A DNA stretch of 64,000 nucleotides, from assembly GCA_033063855.1 (NCBI GenBank), contig CP093829.1, positions 7,202,243 to 7,266,242 of the forward strand, given 5' to 3'. Positions 20,398-30,429 of the stretch are shown here, in pieces. Each line of letters opens with the position of its first letter. Positions within the stretch are counted from its first letter, which is position 1. Position numbers and translations under genes: made by a program. Origin of the DNA: Smittia aterrima. Lineage: Eukaryota; Arthropoda; Insecta; Diptera; Chironomidae. Below the pieces are notes generated by a model. That model saw only the letters and a program-made list of their open reading frames with translations, did not search any database and was not told the DNA's origin.

Positions 20398-20483
20398 CGA
20401 CCATAATAGGGTGTTCCATCCTTCGGATGAAAAACCCTAAAAATTACTTGATGCGAGACATAAGACTTTATTTCAAGAAACTT

Positions 20484-21197
20484 TTATTTATATTGAAAGA
20501 AGAAATGCCAAATTTTCCAGACTCTTGACTTGTTGAAAGTATTGTAAAAGACTGACGCTTGTTTGTGAGCCTCATCGTAGATTGGATTTGTCTTTTGCTT
20601 GACCAGTTCGTGCCACTTAGTTAAGTTTGGCCGATTTTCAAACGGATCGAAATTTGCAAATTTCGGTTGCTCTAGTTCGCATGCGGCGTGGATGTCAGCG
20701 AATGAGATTTCTTCAGATGCGAGGAACTTCTTAGAAGGATCGCTTAGCCAAATCTTTTCCATTGCGTCCAATGATTTCTCCATCAGTTCCTTCTTTTCTG
20801 CGATTTTCTTCTCGTCAGGACCTTTCCACGAGAGGACAGGTTCAAGGTATTTTGCTAAAACGAAACCTGCACATCCCGAACGAAGCGTTGTATGCTGCCA
20901 AGAGAGATACTCATCTATTTTCGCTCTTTGCTTCAAATCTTTCGGGTACCAATGATCAGGAATATTTGGATTAGTCGCGACTATGTAGCGAAACATCGCG
21001 ACACTCTCTGATAATTTCAAATCTCCATCGACAAGACAAGGAACTTGCTGGAAGCGATTGATATGCTTGTAGCTTTCTTTCTTCTGATCACCTCTTCCAA
21101 GTCTCACAATAACCGGCTCGAAAGGAATTTGATTCAATTTCAGAAACATCCACAATGCCCGTGACGGTTGACTAATTAGATCAAAGTAAAGTTGCAT
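20484..21197 (-). CDS. Glutathione S-transferase, theta class, single exon
   Basis: An uninterrupted frame of 237 codons from the ATG at 21,195-21,197. It begins MQLYFDLISQPSRALWMFLK with the intact theta LSQPSR-type motif, then INRFQQVPCLVDGDLKLSES (the glutathione-binding VPxLVDGD and SES), DHWYPKDLKQRAKIDEYLSW and ISFADIHAACELEQPKF. It ends KIWHFFFQYK, similar to the GST at 18,144. It is about half identical to that gene by eye and lacks introns, while its neighbours each have one at different positions. It is divergent from the plus-strand GST at 21,442, with about 245 bp between start codons, so the two may share a promoter region. Role: glutathione conjugation or peroxidase activity in detoxification. 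Confidence 0.92.
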   Translation of the reverse strand: MQLYFDLISQPSRALWMFLKLNQIPFEPVIVRLGRGDQKKESYKHINRFQQVPCLVDGDLKLSESVAMFRYIVATNPNIPDHWYPKDLKQRAKIDEYLSWQHTTLRSGCAGFVLAKYLEPVLSWKGPDEKKIAEKKELMEKSLDAMEKIWLSDPSKKFLASEEISFADIHAACELEQPKFANFDPFENRPNLTKWHELVKQKTNPIYDEAHKQASVFYNTFNKSRVWKIWHFFFQYK

Positions 21198-21441
21198 TTT
21201 GACTTCGTGTAGTTTGTGTTGATGAAATTTGAGAACTTATTACGACTTTAAATGACGAATTTTCCTATTTGAGACAAAAACAAATCCATCCGATGTCGGT
21301 GATGTTACTGCAAAGTAAAATGTTATTACTAAACACCCGAAATAAATAAATACATCCGAAGAAAAATTATTTTATCAGCTGAAATCGAGGCTTAGAGAGC
21401 TAGATCAAAGTTCGTTTAAAGAAATAATTTTAAAAGTGAAA

Positions 21442-22188
21442 ATGAAGTTCTACTATGATCTTATGTCTCAGCCGAGTCGTGCCCTTTATATCTTTTTCAA
21501 GCTAAACAACGTCCAGGATATTTCTTACATTCCTGTCGCTTTGAGAAAAGGCGAACATCAAACCGATGAATTCAAGAACAACATCAATCGCTTCCAAAAA
21601 GTTCCTTGTATCGTTGACGATGATGGCTGGAAGCTATCAGAGACGGTTGCGATCTTCAGGTTAGATTACTTTGTTAAATAAATTTGAGCGATTTACGGTA
21701 TTAGCAATTTTAGATATTTGATGGAAAAAAATCCAAATATTCCTGAGAATTGGTACCCAAAAGAAGTTCACAGCCGGGCTCTCGTCGACGAATATCTGGA
21801 ATGGCAACATAACAATACAAGAATGGGATGTGCAATGTATTTCCAAGTCAAATGGCTTCTTCCGCTTATGACCGGTGAGAAACCAAAGGAATCGATGTTA
21901 AATCTTACGAAGACAAACATGGAAAATGTCCTTGATCAGTTGGAAAACACTTGGTTGCAGAGTTCGAACAAAACCTTTTTGACGACGAAAGAGATTTCAT
22001 TCGCTGATATTCTTGCCGCCTGTGAACTTGAACAAACAAAGCTGGCAGATTACGATCCGTTTGAAAATCGTCCAAATTTGGCAAAATGGTATGCGAAAGT
22101 TAAGGAGTTGACGAACCCTTTCTATGATGAAGCTCATGTGATTCTTAACAAGATTGTCGACAGCAACAAGAACAAACCGAAATTGTAA
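21442..22188 (+). CDS. Glutathione S-transferase, theta class
   Basis: Two exons, 21442-21659 and 21714-22188, join in phase 2 (VAIFR / YLMEKN) across a 54-nt intron to give about 230 residues. The start is the ATG in GTGAAAATGAAG. Motifs run in the theta order: MKFYYDLMSQPSRALYIFFK, ALRKGEHQTDEFK, VPCIVDDDGWKLSETVAIFR, DEYLEWQHNNTRMGCAMYFQ, WLLPLMTGEKPKES, ISFADILAACELEQTKLADY and NPFYDEAHVI. It is the most canonical of the three live GSTs here and closest to fly GstT proteins. Its 3' end converges on Lachesin with about 117 bp between stop codons. Confidence 0.93.
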
Positions 22189-22305
22189 AGAAGGAAATGT
22201 GAAAATGCAAAGATTTTTAAATGTAAATAAATGAACGATCAGTTGATTCTTCACTAAGCATTCGTCACTAAGACTTTGAACGATCAATTTTTGGTGAGTG
22301 TTTTA

Positions 22306-23388
22306 TTAAATTTGTTTACGATCAGGTTCGGGATGTCCACAGGCTGGAGAACAAACTGGAATAACAGTTTCGAAAAGAAGGATCTTTGTTTCGCCTTGCC
22401 CCAGCTTGTTGACGGCTTTGCACTTGTAGTCTCCATATTGACGCTTTCCGATTGTGATGATACGAAGAGTCGAAACAGTGAACTCGTCAGCAGTTGCGAA
22501 ATGATAAATGCTGTAATGTTGGTTGTTTGAAAGGATGATGTCGTTTTTGAGCCACATGATTGTAGGTGGAGGATAAGCTTCGATGTGACACTCAATATCC
22601 ATGTCGTACTGAAGAGCTTGGCCAATACGAGATCGAGGAGCAGTAATGACAGGCGCGAACTCAACTTCTAAATTGATATTACGTCGATCACCTTTGCTGA
22701 CTCCATTTTCAGCTATGCAATAATAAGTTCCTTGATCTTCTTTACGAATTGAAGTGATTTTAAGGATATTTCCATTAAATGTGATTCCACCTAAAATAAA
22801 ATAATTTGATTATAATTTTTTTAAAGAGAGAGAAATTGATTTTTCACCTGTTGGCAATAAAGTATTGTTTTCACGTCTCCAGACGATAGTTGGGGTAGGA
22901 TAACCTGAAGCGTAACATTCAGCAAAAATTGATTGTCCTTCTGATGCTACAATATATTGCGTTGAATTATCAGAAATGATGGGAGGACTACGAACTGAAA
23001 GATCAACTTCTGCTGCTATCTTGTTGTTTACTGAAAGAACGACTTCGCATTGATAAGTTCCAGCATCGGTCTCTTGAATATCCTTAATTTGAAGAGTATA
23101 AGTTGATGAGCCTCCGTCGAATCTCAGTGCGAAACGAGAATCATTGATGACTAATGAAGACCCAACCGATAAGAAAACGTAATCTGCGTGGCTCCTTCTT
23201 GATCCAGTCTTGGTCCAAACAACAGAGAACTCTCTTGCATATTGAACACTGCAATCTAATTCAACTGTTCCTCCGATATCTTTGATTTGTTCTTGTGAAA
23301 TGTAACCAATTGAAGGAGTTCTCTGTCCATTACATTTTATGAGAAAGATTGTGCAAATCAACGCGCAATCAAGGATAACTTTATTCAT
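22306..23388 (-). CDS. Lac: Lachesin-like three-Ig-domain cell-surface protein
   Basis: Two exons, 23388-22848 and 22790-22306, phase 1 join (LLPTG / GITFNG), about 341 residues. A signal peptide (MNKVILDCALICTIFLIKC) is followed by three Ig domains with paired cysteines: Ig1 (VELDCSVQYA ... DAGTYQCEV), Ig2 (FAECYASGYPTPTIVWRREN ... GTYYCIAENG) and Ig3 (DIECHIEAYPPPTIMWLKND ... GDYKCKAVN). Phrases such as YISQEQIKDIGGTVELDCSV and GVSKGDRRNIN match fly Lachesin, a homophilic adhesion protein of septate junctions and neurons. Ig1 carries an extra stretch (TGSRRSHADYVF) relative to the fly protein. The C-terminus stops at PACGHPEPDRKQI with no hydrophobic GPI-signal tail, though a further 3' exon cannot be excluded. 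Confidence 0.92.
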
Positions 23389-23830
23389 TTTCTTATCTTT
23401 TTACGTAATTCACTTATTTTCTTTCTTGTCAATATTCTGATTGATATTTTAAAGTGAAAACAAAAATTTCAAAATAAAGTGTTTCATACGAACAGAAAAG
23501 GCTCAACACAAATTTTCTTAGCTTGGCCTACAAAGACAACTTCAGCAACCTCCTTGAAGTAAATTTTCTGTTTAGCAAACTCCAACGACGTCGTTTTAAT
23601 TTTTCTTCAATAACAATTGTTCTTGAGATTAGAAGTTTTGTAATTTGCAAGTGGATTCGTCTTCTAATAAGAATTAAAATTAAAAGAAAAAAATTAAAAA
23701 AATTTTGCTACCGCTTGTCTCATTTCATTTTGAACATTCGAAGAGGTAACATCTTTAGCTCGCATTATTTTTCCTTTAGATATTTTTTCATTTGAAATTT
23801 ATTTTCCTTTTTTAGATAAATATAAAGATT

Positions 23831-25336
23831 ATGGAGAAAAGCCCAGCAACAATCGCCGCTAAGGAAATGTCATTGAAGCGAAAAACTTCCATTTCAATCG
23901 TTAATATCAAGTCAGAAGATGAAACAAAAGCAAAAGCATCAGAAGTTTTAAAGGAAGAACCAAACGAGAAAAGCCTGAAAGTGTCTGAGGTGATAACTTA
24001 CATGGATCCATTGGAATATTTCTCACGCTTTCTCGGCATCCCTGAGATGATCTTACGACATTTAAGCGGCAAAGATTTGATAACGATTTCGGAAGTGAGT
24101 CCAAGTTATTACAACTTCATCGCTTCGTCGAAACTTTTAATGGAAAATATTGAAGTTTCTTGTGGAAGGAAACGAACGGTAGAAAATACAGATCTCATTA
24201 GAGAACTTGAAAGCTATCCACTCTTCACCATCGCACCGTCGAAAGATATTATGGAATTTAAAGTTGAGTTTGATGATAATTGTGATCCGGAAGATTACAA
24301 TTTGTTGAAGAACAGCTCGCGACTGTATCAGAATATTAAAATCAAACAAAGGGCAGCGTATATAAAAGATAGAAATGGAAATTATAGAAAAGTCGGCGAC
24401 TACATGAACAATTCAGAACTTGATCTTTTTCATAGTAGGGCTCGCGAATGGAAAAATGTTACACTCTATCACGTTTATTTTAGAAAAAAAGTTGATCTGT
24501 GGAGATGTCTATCAGCAATCGAATCGTCAGTAGAAAGCCTTTGTGTCGCGGACTATGGATCCCTTTCTTTTGAAGATCCATTTACTGAAAATGAATCTTT
24601 CGAAGAATTTAAGTTTCCAAAGCTGAAAAAACTTATAATGGCTTTTACAAAAAACTGCAGCATTAGTGACATTTGGGCCAGATTTTTTTTAAACTCTGTT
24701 GCTATCGAAGATCTTACTTTTAGAGATGAGACTGAAAAAGTGGGCAAAGATAATTTGACAAAAATGCTCCAAAACTTTGACAAACTAACAAGTCTTTTTA
24801 TTGATTCATTTATCAGTGATCAATTATTCGAAGATGAGTCGTGGAAACTGTTTAAATTCAAGCTCAAGAGTTTGAATGTAGGAGTTTACTATTACACTGA
24901 TTTTGGTACCAACTATCGGAACTTCCTTAAGTCACAAAGCGATTATCTCGAGAAGTTGACGACCGAAATACACCTTGAAAACAGAGAAACTTTCGACGTT
25001 GTCATGAAAATGCCTAAGCTGAAATATCTCGGCATCCTGTATGCTGAAGCTTTTCCTGAGAATGAAAATCCAAATAAAATATCAACCTCAATCACAGAAC
25101 TGAAAACGCTTAAATATGTTAACCCGGGCAGTCTAAAATTTTTGTTAGATTCAATGCCGAAAGTAACAAGCCTTAAACTCCGGTCATTCGATGAAGAAGG
25201 TCTTAAAATGTTGAAATCAATGAAAAGAAAGTTTGAAAAGTTGAAAGTTCGTGAATTGAAAGGAGTTTACAGAAAGGAAATGGAAGAAATTATGATCGAG
25301 AATTATACTTCGCTAGATATAATTGAGATTATTTAA
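23831..25336 (+). CDS. F-box/LRR-like protein, array A copy 5 (variant second module)
   Basis: Single exon, 501 codons. Lys-rich tail, F-box (MDPLEYFSRFLGIPEMILRH, GKDLITISEVSPSYYNF) and leucine-rich C-terminus (FPKLKKLIMAFTKNCSISD, SLKFLLDSMPKVTSLKL) follow the family plan. The second module differs from A1, A3 and A4: in place of LKAEDLI..SPHQTGYN it has RELESYPLFTIAPSKDIMEF and KVEFDDNCDPEDYNLLKNSS. A related variant occurs in B3 on the other array. The leader intron lies at about 23,744-23,815, and the family upstream module at about 23,600-23,680. It stands apart from A1-A4 with the GST cluster and Lachesin between. A 3' module with AATAAAGATTTTAAT follows. Confidence 0.85.
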   Translation: MEKSPATIAAKEMSLKRKTSISIVNIKSEDETKAKASEVLKEEPNEKSLKVSEVITYMDPLEYFSRFLGIPEMILRHLSGKDLITISEVSPSYYNFIASSKLLMENIEVSCGRKRTVENTDLIRELESYPLFTIAPSKDIMEFKVEFDDNCDPEDYNLLKNSSRLYQNIKIKQRAAYIKDRNGNYRKVGDYMNNSELDLFHSRAREWKNVTLYHVYFRKKVDLWRCLSAIESSVESLCVADYGSLSFEDPFTENESFEEFKFPKLKKLIMAFTKNCSISDIWARFFLNSVAIEDLTFRDETEKVGKDNLTKMLQNFDKLTSLFIDSFISDQLFEDESWKLFKFKLKSLNVGVYYYTDFGTNYRNFLKSQSDYLEKLTTEIHLENRETFDVVMKMPKLKYLGILYAEAFPENENPNKISTSITELKTLKYVNPGSLKFLLDSMPKVTSLKLRSFDEEGLKMLKSMKRKFEKLKVRELKGVYRKEMEEIMIENYTSLDIIEII

Positions 25337-26124
25337 ATTAAAAACAATTTGATTCAAACGAAAATAAAGATTTTAATAAAAAAAAAGTTCTTTTATTTCC
25401 CCCAAACTCGATTTCATCCTGAATCAATCTTCAAATGAAATTTCATCGTAAACGATGTTCTTCATAAAAATCAGCCTTAAATTGCTCCAAGTTTCCAATA
25501 CTAAGCATGGTCAGAGATAATGAGAACCCTCATCTATCGAATTATTTTCGCAAATGGTTTGAGTTTCAAACTTTGAAACTTCTCTTCCATTATGACTTGA
25601 AGTAGTTAGATAGTATAATCTTTGTCTTTCACAAAAGAGAAAGCTTCCACGCGAGGAAATTAATAAAGATGATTATGATTATTTTGCTCAATCAGAAAGA
25701 ATTGTTAGTAGCAATCACCTTGATTGATGCTCTAAAGTATTACCCAGAACTTATGCAATGCGATGAGAACTTAAGCAATATGAACAGAGAATAAGAAAGA
25801 AACTTGAGATTACTTTACCTTGAACTTCAATAAAAAATAATTCAAGGAAATTCCTGAAATTCACTCAATGATAAGATAAGAGTTAGCAAAATAAAAAATC
25901 TGGAATTCCCTCTGAAAATTCTAGAAACTTCGTCAATAAATAATTACGTCAACTCATATCTGCATTGCATTTTCCGTTTATTAGTGACTTATGACCTAGT
26001 TTTATGAAACATACAGTAGAATATCGATTAACATATCAATAACGAAAGCGCGATAAATAATTAAGTTGTACAACGTGAGAAAATTGGCTTGAGCGGAAAG
26101 GTCTCGAGGTTGAAGCGTTTCAAC
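25337..26124. other. Spacer between F-box A5 and Xbp1 3' end
   Basis: The first 100 bases are the F-box family 3' module. The remaining ~690 bp are AT-rich, with no frame that looks coding; the part nearest 26,124 should be Xbp1 3' UTR. Confidence 0.5.
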
Positions 26125-27260
26125 TCAAGCGAGCGCAGGAAACAGGTCATTTAAAAGATAATTTAGATCATCTTGCTGTTCCGTTATCGAAAAATCATTC
26201 AGTGAGAGGGGAGAGCCGTGTGATTCATACCCGTTGTCGGATATTGTGTGAAGGGGACTTTTTAAATTTTCATCGTCGTATGAAGGAATCGGTGAGAGAA
26301 GTCCATCCAATGGCTCACTCTTGAAACTTAGGCAGATATCCGGCGATGAATTAATTTCCAGATATTCATCTTCGACGGGGATTTCGTCAGCGTAAATAAT
26401 TTTGTTCTTGTTGTATGTTCCATGAAGCTTTGTCGTAGTCACATCAACGTTTAAACGGCTATTTTCGGTGGAGTCCATTGCTTCGTCTTTGGTCCCCACC
26501 ACTCGTCCAGGACGTGGCTGTTTTGTGCCTTTGCTTTTGGCATCTGCAAGGCTGCTTGGCGGAACATTTGTTTCCAAGTTTGATGAGACATCTTCGAGCA
26601 AGCTTTCTGCAAGCTGTTCAAGGTCGAATTTGTCGAACTCGAGATCTTGGAGGAGCTCCTGTAAAGTAGGCAGAGCATGATGACTTTCAGCAATGCCTTC
26701 ACTTCGCTCTTCGATTGGTTTCGCACTTTGTTTGATTGCTTTGTTGACTCGACTTCCATTTTTGTTACCTTCAGCAGAGGTTTGGATTCAGCAGATCCTT
26801 CGGATTTAATGGAAACAGAGCCAACACAGCTATCAACGCTTGTGTCGTCAAACGCTGAGCGTGTGTACTTGTGTTCTTCTGGAATGTTATGTCCCGTTGT
26901 TGGTTTGTAGCCAGATGTTCGTGCCTTTAATTTTTGGTGTTCTTTTTCTAGCCGCTCGTATTTTGCAATTATCTTGTCGCGCTCGTTTGTAAGATGATCA
27001 CATCGTGTTTCAAGATCAGCAATCTGGACACTTTGTTGTTCAATCGTTTCTTGCATATCTTCAACTTGCCTTTTCTTTCGGTCTCTGGATGTTTGCGCAG
27101 CAACTCGATTCTTCAACTTTTTTCTCTGAACTTTTTCTTCGTACGAGAGATGATCCAGCTTCCTTTTCCTTCCCGGTGTTGGACTTGTAAAGTCATTGCT
27201 CGAGCAGGAATCAGAGCAAGAATCGTATTTCATCTTGGGCACCAGAAACTTTGACGTCAT
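26125..27260 (-). CDS. Xbp1: X-box binding protein 1 (bZIP factor of the unfolded protein response), unspliced and spliced frames
   Basis: The first frame runs from the ATG at 27,258-27,260 to a stop at 26,451. It carries a bZIP: basic region KKLKNRVAAQTSRDRKKRQ at about residues 47-66, then a leucine zipper (QSVQIADLETRCDHLTNERD). A second frame overlaps it, stays open past 26,690 and ends at 26,125 with a transactivation-like C-terminus: LQELLQDLEFDKFDLEQL, acidic patches and a final LNYLLNDLFPALA that resembles the end of XBP1(S) (NELFPQL). This is the XBP1 plan: IRE1 cuts a tiny cytosolic intron under ER stress and shifts the frame. The removed piece must be 2 modulo 3 nt. No ordinary intron is seen. 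The protein acts in the nucleus on ER chaperone genes. Confidence 0.93.
26655..26700 (-). promoter_or_regulatory. Probable IRE1 unconventional splice region of Xbp1
   Basis: Between the KALLKV codons and the LQELLQD codons on the minus strand lie TTGCTGAAAG and CTCTGCC, partial matches to the IRE1 loop consensus CNGCNG, and an inverted pair CTGAAAGT / ACTTTACAG that could form the stem. Cutting at TTG|CTG and CTG|CCT would remove 20 nt and join the two frames correctly (KAL / PTLQELL); 23, 26 or 29 nt would also fit the frame. The exact cut sites cannot be fixed from the sequence. Confidence 0.55.
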
Positions 27261-27939
27261 TATTTTTTCTTTCTTTCGATTTGATGACTTGTCACGAAAC
27301 TTTGTAAAAATTTCACTGTTATTGTTCTTCAATGGCTTTTCTTCATCAATTCACAACTTTTTTAGGAGTCGTCCATCGATCAATAGAGTCACGAATAAAG
27401 TGTGAAGACAAAATGACGACTCTTCTTGATTTCTCTACATAAATATTTTTTCTGATGCAACTTCTATGAAACTCGAGAAGGAACTGTCGTGTTGGGTTCT
27501 GATTGGCTGAAACAAAAGCTTGTAAAGCTTTGAAAAGCGACGCTTTAAATTTAAAAAAGTTCGTTAAAAATTGAAAATCGTTGAATTAATTGAGTTCGAT
27601 TGAGGTTGTTCACATTTATTATTTCTATTGGCGTTATCAACTTTTCTTTTTTTCTAAGAAACAATAAAATTTAATTATTAATTTCTTGAGAGTTTTGACA
27701 CATTTCTTAAATTTCGTGAATTTACTCAGAATTTTAAAACTGAACTTCAACCGGAAACATTTCTCAAATTGCGTCTTCAATCAAAAATTTCCTTTTACAT
27801 TTGTCACAAAATAATAATTATTTATTTATGGTTTGTGAGATTCAATTACTCGATTTATTATGTCATGGATAATCAATCAAACACTGAATATCTTTTATGA
27901 ATGTTAATTTTGAGATTTTCCTCAGCTTTGTTTGAAAAC
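27261..27939. other. Xbp1 upstream region and spacer to the odorant receptor
   Basis: Bases just above 27,260 should be the Xbp1 promoter and 5' UTR. The Xbp1 frame stays open for about 30 codons above its ATG but has no other ATG before a TGA, which supports the chosen start. Towards 27,939 the sequence is AT-rich with nothing recognisable. Confidence 0.5.
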
Positions 27940-29283
27940 TTAGCTAATCGAGTTCAAGCACATCAATAATTTGTAGGACAATTCAATGATCTGCAATAAA
28001 ATATTTTGAACAAAAGTTGCAAAAAAATGAATAACGAACCGTCTGCAATGTTTCCATGTTGACCTCAAGAAAAATCCCTTTGAATCCTTTCATCTTCTGA
28101 GCCATCAAAATGATCAACTGAATGCTTTTCCGATCACTTATTTTCATATCAATCCATCCAACATCATAAGCAGCACAGATCAACGTTTCAATTCTATTGA
28201 TGACTCGATTTCCAAGCCAGGAAAATGCGAAGAGTTGAGACGATTGAACTGAAATCATTGCAAAGGTCAAAATAGTTCCCGGAGGCTGCACCAGAACTGT
28301 GTAAAAGTTCACACAGATGATCAGAGAAATAACCGAGAACTCAACGAAAAAGACAAATTGCAAAAGATTCTGAACTTCCTTCAGCCAGCTAAGAGCTTCA
28401 TAACTTCTCTTAACAACAGACTTGATGATTTCAGAAGAGTTGTCATTATTTTCGTTCAAGCTCTTCAAGATGCAAGTTGTCTGCTCGATATGCCAGCACG
28501 AATGATTCATCAGAAGGAACATAAGTGGATAGAGAGCGCACATATTGACCGTAGTGAACATTATGAGTGCCGATTGCTGGATGTAGTTGATTGTCCACTC
28601 GAAGCTTCCACCTCCAAGCGTAACGACTTTGATGTTAAAATTGAAAGGTAAATTATATTCATTGTCCTGCCACAAGAAAACTTTCAGGACTGTGCAGATA
28701 ATTTGTCCGTATGCTGTACACAGAAGAATCGTTGAGGCTTTGAACTCTTGTTTGCAATTTTTGATTGTTATTTGCCAAGCGTCTTTGCTCGTTTCAGATT
28801 TTCTGTAAGTAAATTTTTTTTAATTTTTCAATCTTAAAATATGAAGGTAAATGACTTTTCGTTAATCAATCGTTCCACCAAAACAGCAAAGTGACTGTTG
28901 TAGATCCACGCGTAAATGAAATTGACGTTTAGCCTGTTCGTTCCGACTATAACAAAAAATTATTTTCTGCTGATAATAAAAATTTATGCTAACTGACGGA
29001 AAACAGCGATGAACTCGGATAAGCTTGTTAAATCAAGATTATGATACTCGTACACAAAATAATGATTTATGACGATTGCACTGATGCAGTTGACAATTGC
29101 AGTTGATGCAAACCTAGAAAAATTTTATTAGCCATTGAACTGAAAGAAAAATTTAGTTTCTTACGCAATTGAAACCTTTTTCTTTTTCGTAATTGGAGAC
29201 AAATAATTAACGTTGAATCTCAAAAACTTCATAACCAAATCAGGATAGACATTTTGGTCTTTGAAAAAAGTTTTAGGACCCAT
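27940..29283 (-). CDS. Odorant receptor (7tm_6 family)
   Basis: Five exons join in phase: 29283-29165, 29113-28998, 28946-28856, 28802-28040 and 27990-27940, total about 379 residues, the usual OR length. The protein starts MGPKTFFKDQNVYPDLVMKF and has several hydrophobic helices. The C-terminal third has the OR pattern: SSQLFAFSWLGNRVINRIET, AAYDVGWIDMKISDRKSIQL, then LIILMAQKMKGFKGIFLEVN and, after a 49-nt last intron, METLQT / IIELSYKLLMCLNSIS, the classic Y-containing OR tail. ORs form ion channels with Orco in sensory neurons; the ligand is unknown. Without the last intron the frame reads on to a poorer end (VRYSFFCNFCSK), so I prefer the spliced form. Confidence 0.85.
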
Positions 29284-29495
29284 CTTGACTGGTTAGAACT
29301 TTGCTTGTAACTAAACATATTTCGAGGCCTACAGAATAATCATTCTCAAAGCTCTAATTTAAATAAAATATTTCGATGAAAATTTAAACTTTGACAACAA
29401 CAGAAACAGAGGCACAAAGCAATCGTTTCTATTGACATTATCAACTTTTCTTTTTTCTGAGAAGCAATAAAATTTTACTAATCATCTTTTTCAAA

Positions 29496-30278
29496 TTAAA
29501 TTTTCTTCGAAAGAACTTTACAAGATGAACCGAAAGCACGCGAAAAGTCTAAATCAGGAAATTTATTTTGGAACTCTTCGTAAGCGATGGAGAAGTTTTC
29601 GTCATAACCAGCGGACTTTGCAGCTTTCTGTGCGCCCACAGTTGAGAAAATTGATGATGTAACTTCAAGGCCGATTGCTTTCATGAGAGGAATGCGAGCT
29701 TTCAATATTTCCGTCGCAATTCCTCGTCCTCTGAAGTCAGGAGAAACGCAAAGACCAGCAGCATACATAACTTTGTTCACTTTGTAGTTTCCCATAACGT
29801 CGAAAGATTCGCTGATGAAATCAATTGCCCTGCCAAGTTTCTTGAATGATTCAAATTCTGTTTCCTAAAATCACAAAATGAATAATTCAAAAACATTTTA
29901 CTTTCTAATTTGACTTACTTTAGGCTTCGGAACATCGTCTTTTGATGTGACGTACAAAGCGTTGACTCCAACCATTTCATCAGGAGATTTCCCATTTCCT
30001 TTCTTGAGACAGATCAACGAAATCTTTTGCTCGAAAACTTTGTGATAAGAGTCACGGACCTTCGTCGCTTCTACATCTGTCGCCATAGTCTTGCAAGCAT
30101 TGTGAAAGACTGCACCTAACGCGTGATTTTGAGTAATAAACTCAGTCGCGGCATCAAATTCATTTTCAGTCAAGTCTCGGATGTAAAATTCTTCTTCCTC
30201 GTCACTTCCGGCTACTTTCACTTTAAATGTTGTGAACACATTGGGATATGAAGAAATTTCTGGACGTTGAAATGCCAT
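29496..30278 (-). CDS. GNAT-family N-acetyltransferase (insect arylalkylamine NAT-like), copy 1
   Basis: Two exons, 30278-29919 and 29864-29496, phase 0 (VPKPK / ETEFES), about 242 residues. The start is the ATG of MAFQRPEISSYPNVF. The acetyl-CoA site (motif A) is visible as VSPDFRGRGIATEILKARIP, preceded by AAGLCV. After it comes SSIFSTVGAQKAAKSAGYDE, typical of insect aaNAT-like enzymes. These acetylate dopamine, serotonin or similar amines in neurotransmitter breakdown and cuticle tanning; the substrate here cannot be told from sequence. Copy 2 lies 585 bp upstream in the same direction with the intron at the same site, so the two are tandem duplicates. Between them is the ghost of a third. 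Confidence 0.85.
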
Positions 30279-30429
30279 GGCAGCTGAATAAACACTTAAA
30301 GTTTTCAATAGCAAACGAAATTAGTTCTGATAGCGCCAAACTCACGTTATCAAATATTTTGATTAGTGGGGATGTGTGCGGTATGTTTTAAATTCTAGTC
30401 TTCGCACATACAAAAAAATATTGAAACGA

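Larger units (their letters stand above)
19012..20439 (+). mobile_element. Non-autonomous TIR transposon copy B (most complete)
   Basis: About 1.4 kb with terminal inverted repeats: TAGGGTTTTTCATCTG at 19,043 on the left and the reverse complement of TAGGGTTTTTCATCCG at the right end (20,439). TA dinucleotides sit at both outer edges, as expected for TA-targeting (Tc1/mariner-like) elements. A palindrome (AGTTCGTAACGAACT) just left of the TIR recurs at the copies near 43 and 47.8 kb, so the element may start there. The right end also folds on itself (GGGTGTTCCATCC / GGATGAAAAACCC). Inside are seven 130-bp tandem repeats, a GGGCCCGTGGGCC-containing segment and a 7-bp CGGACCA repeat. There is no transposase frame, so it would need enzymes from elsewhere. 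Confidence 0.72.

Noticed and set aside
19043..20439. Helitron as an alternative for the element at 19-20.4 kb
   Set aside because: The right-end hairpin and CTAA-like end recall Helitrons, but the left end has a matching inverted repeat and TA lies at both edges, which Helitrons lack.
27261..27332. Longer N-terminus for Xbp1 (24 extra codons)
   Set aside because: It would need a TTG start; no ATG lies between the upstream TGA and the ATG at 27,258-27,260.
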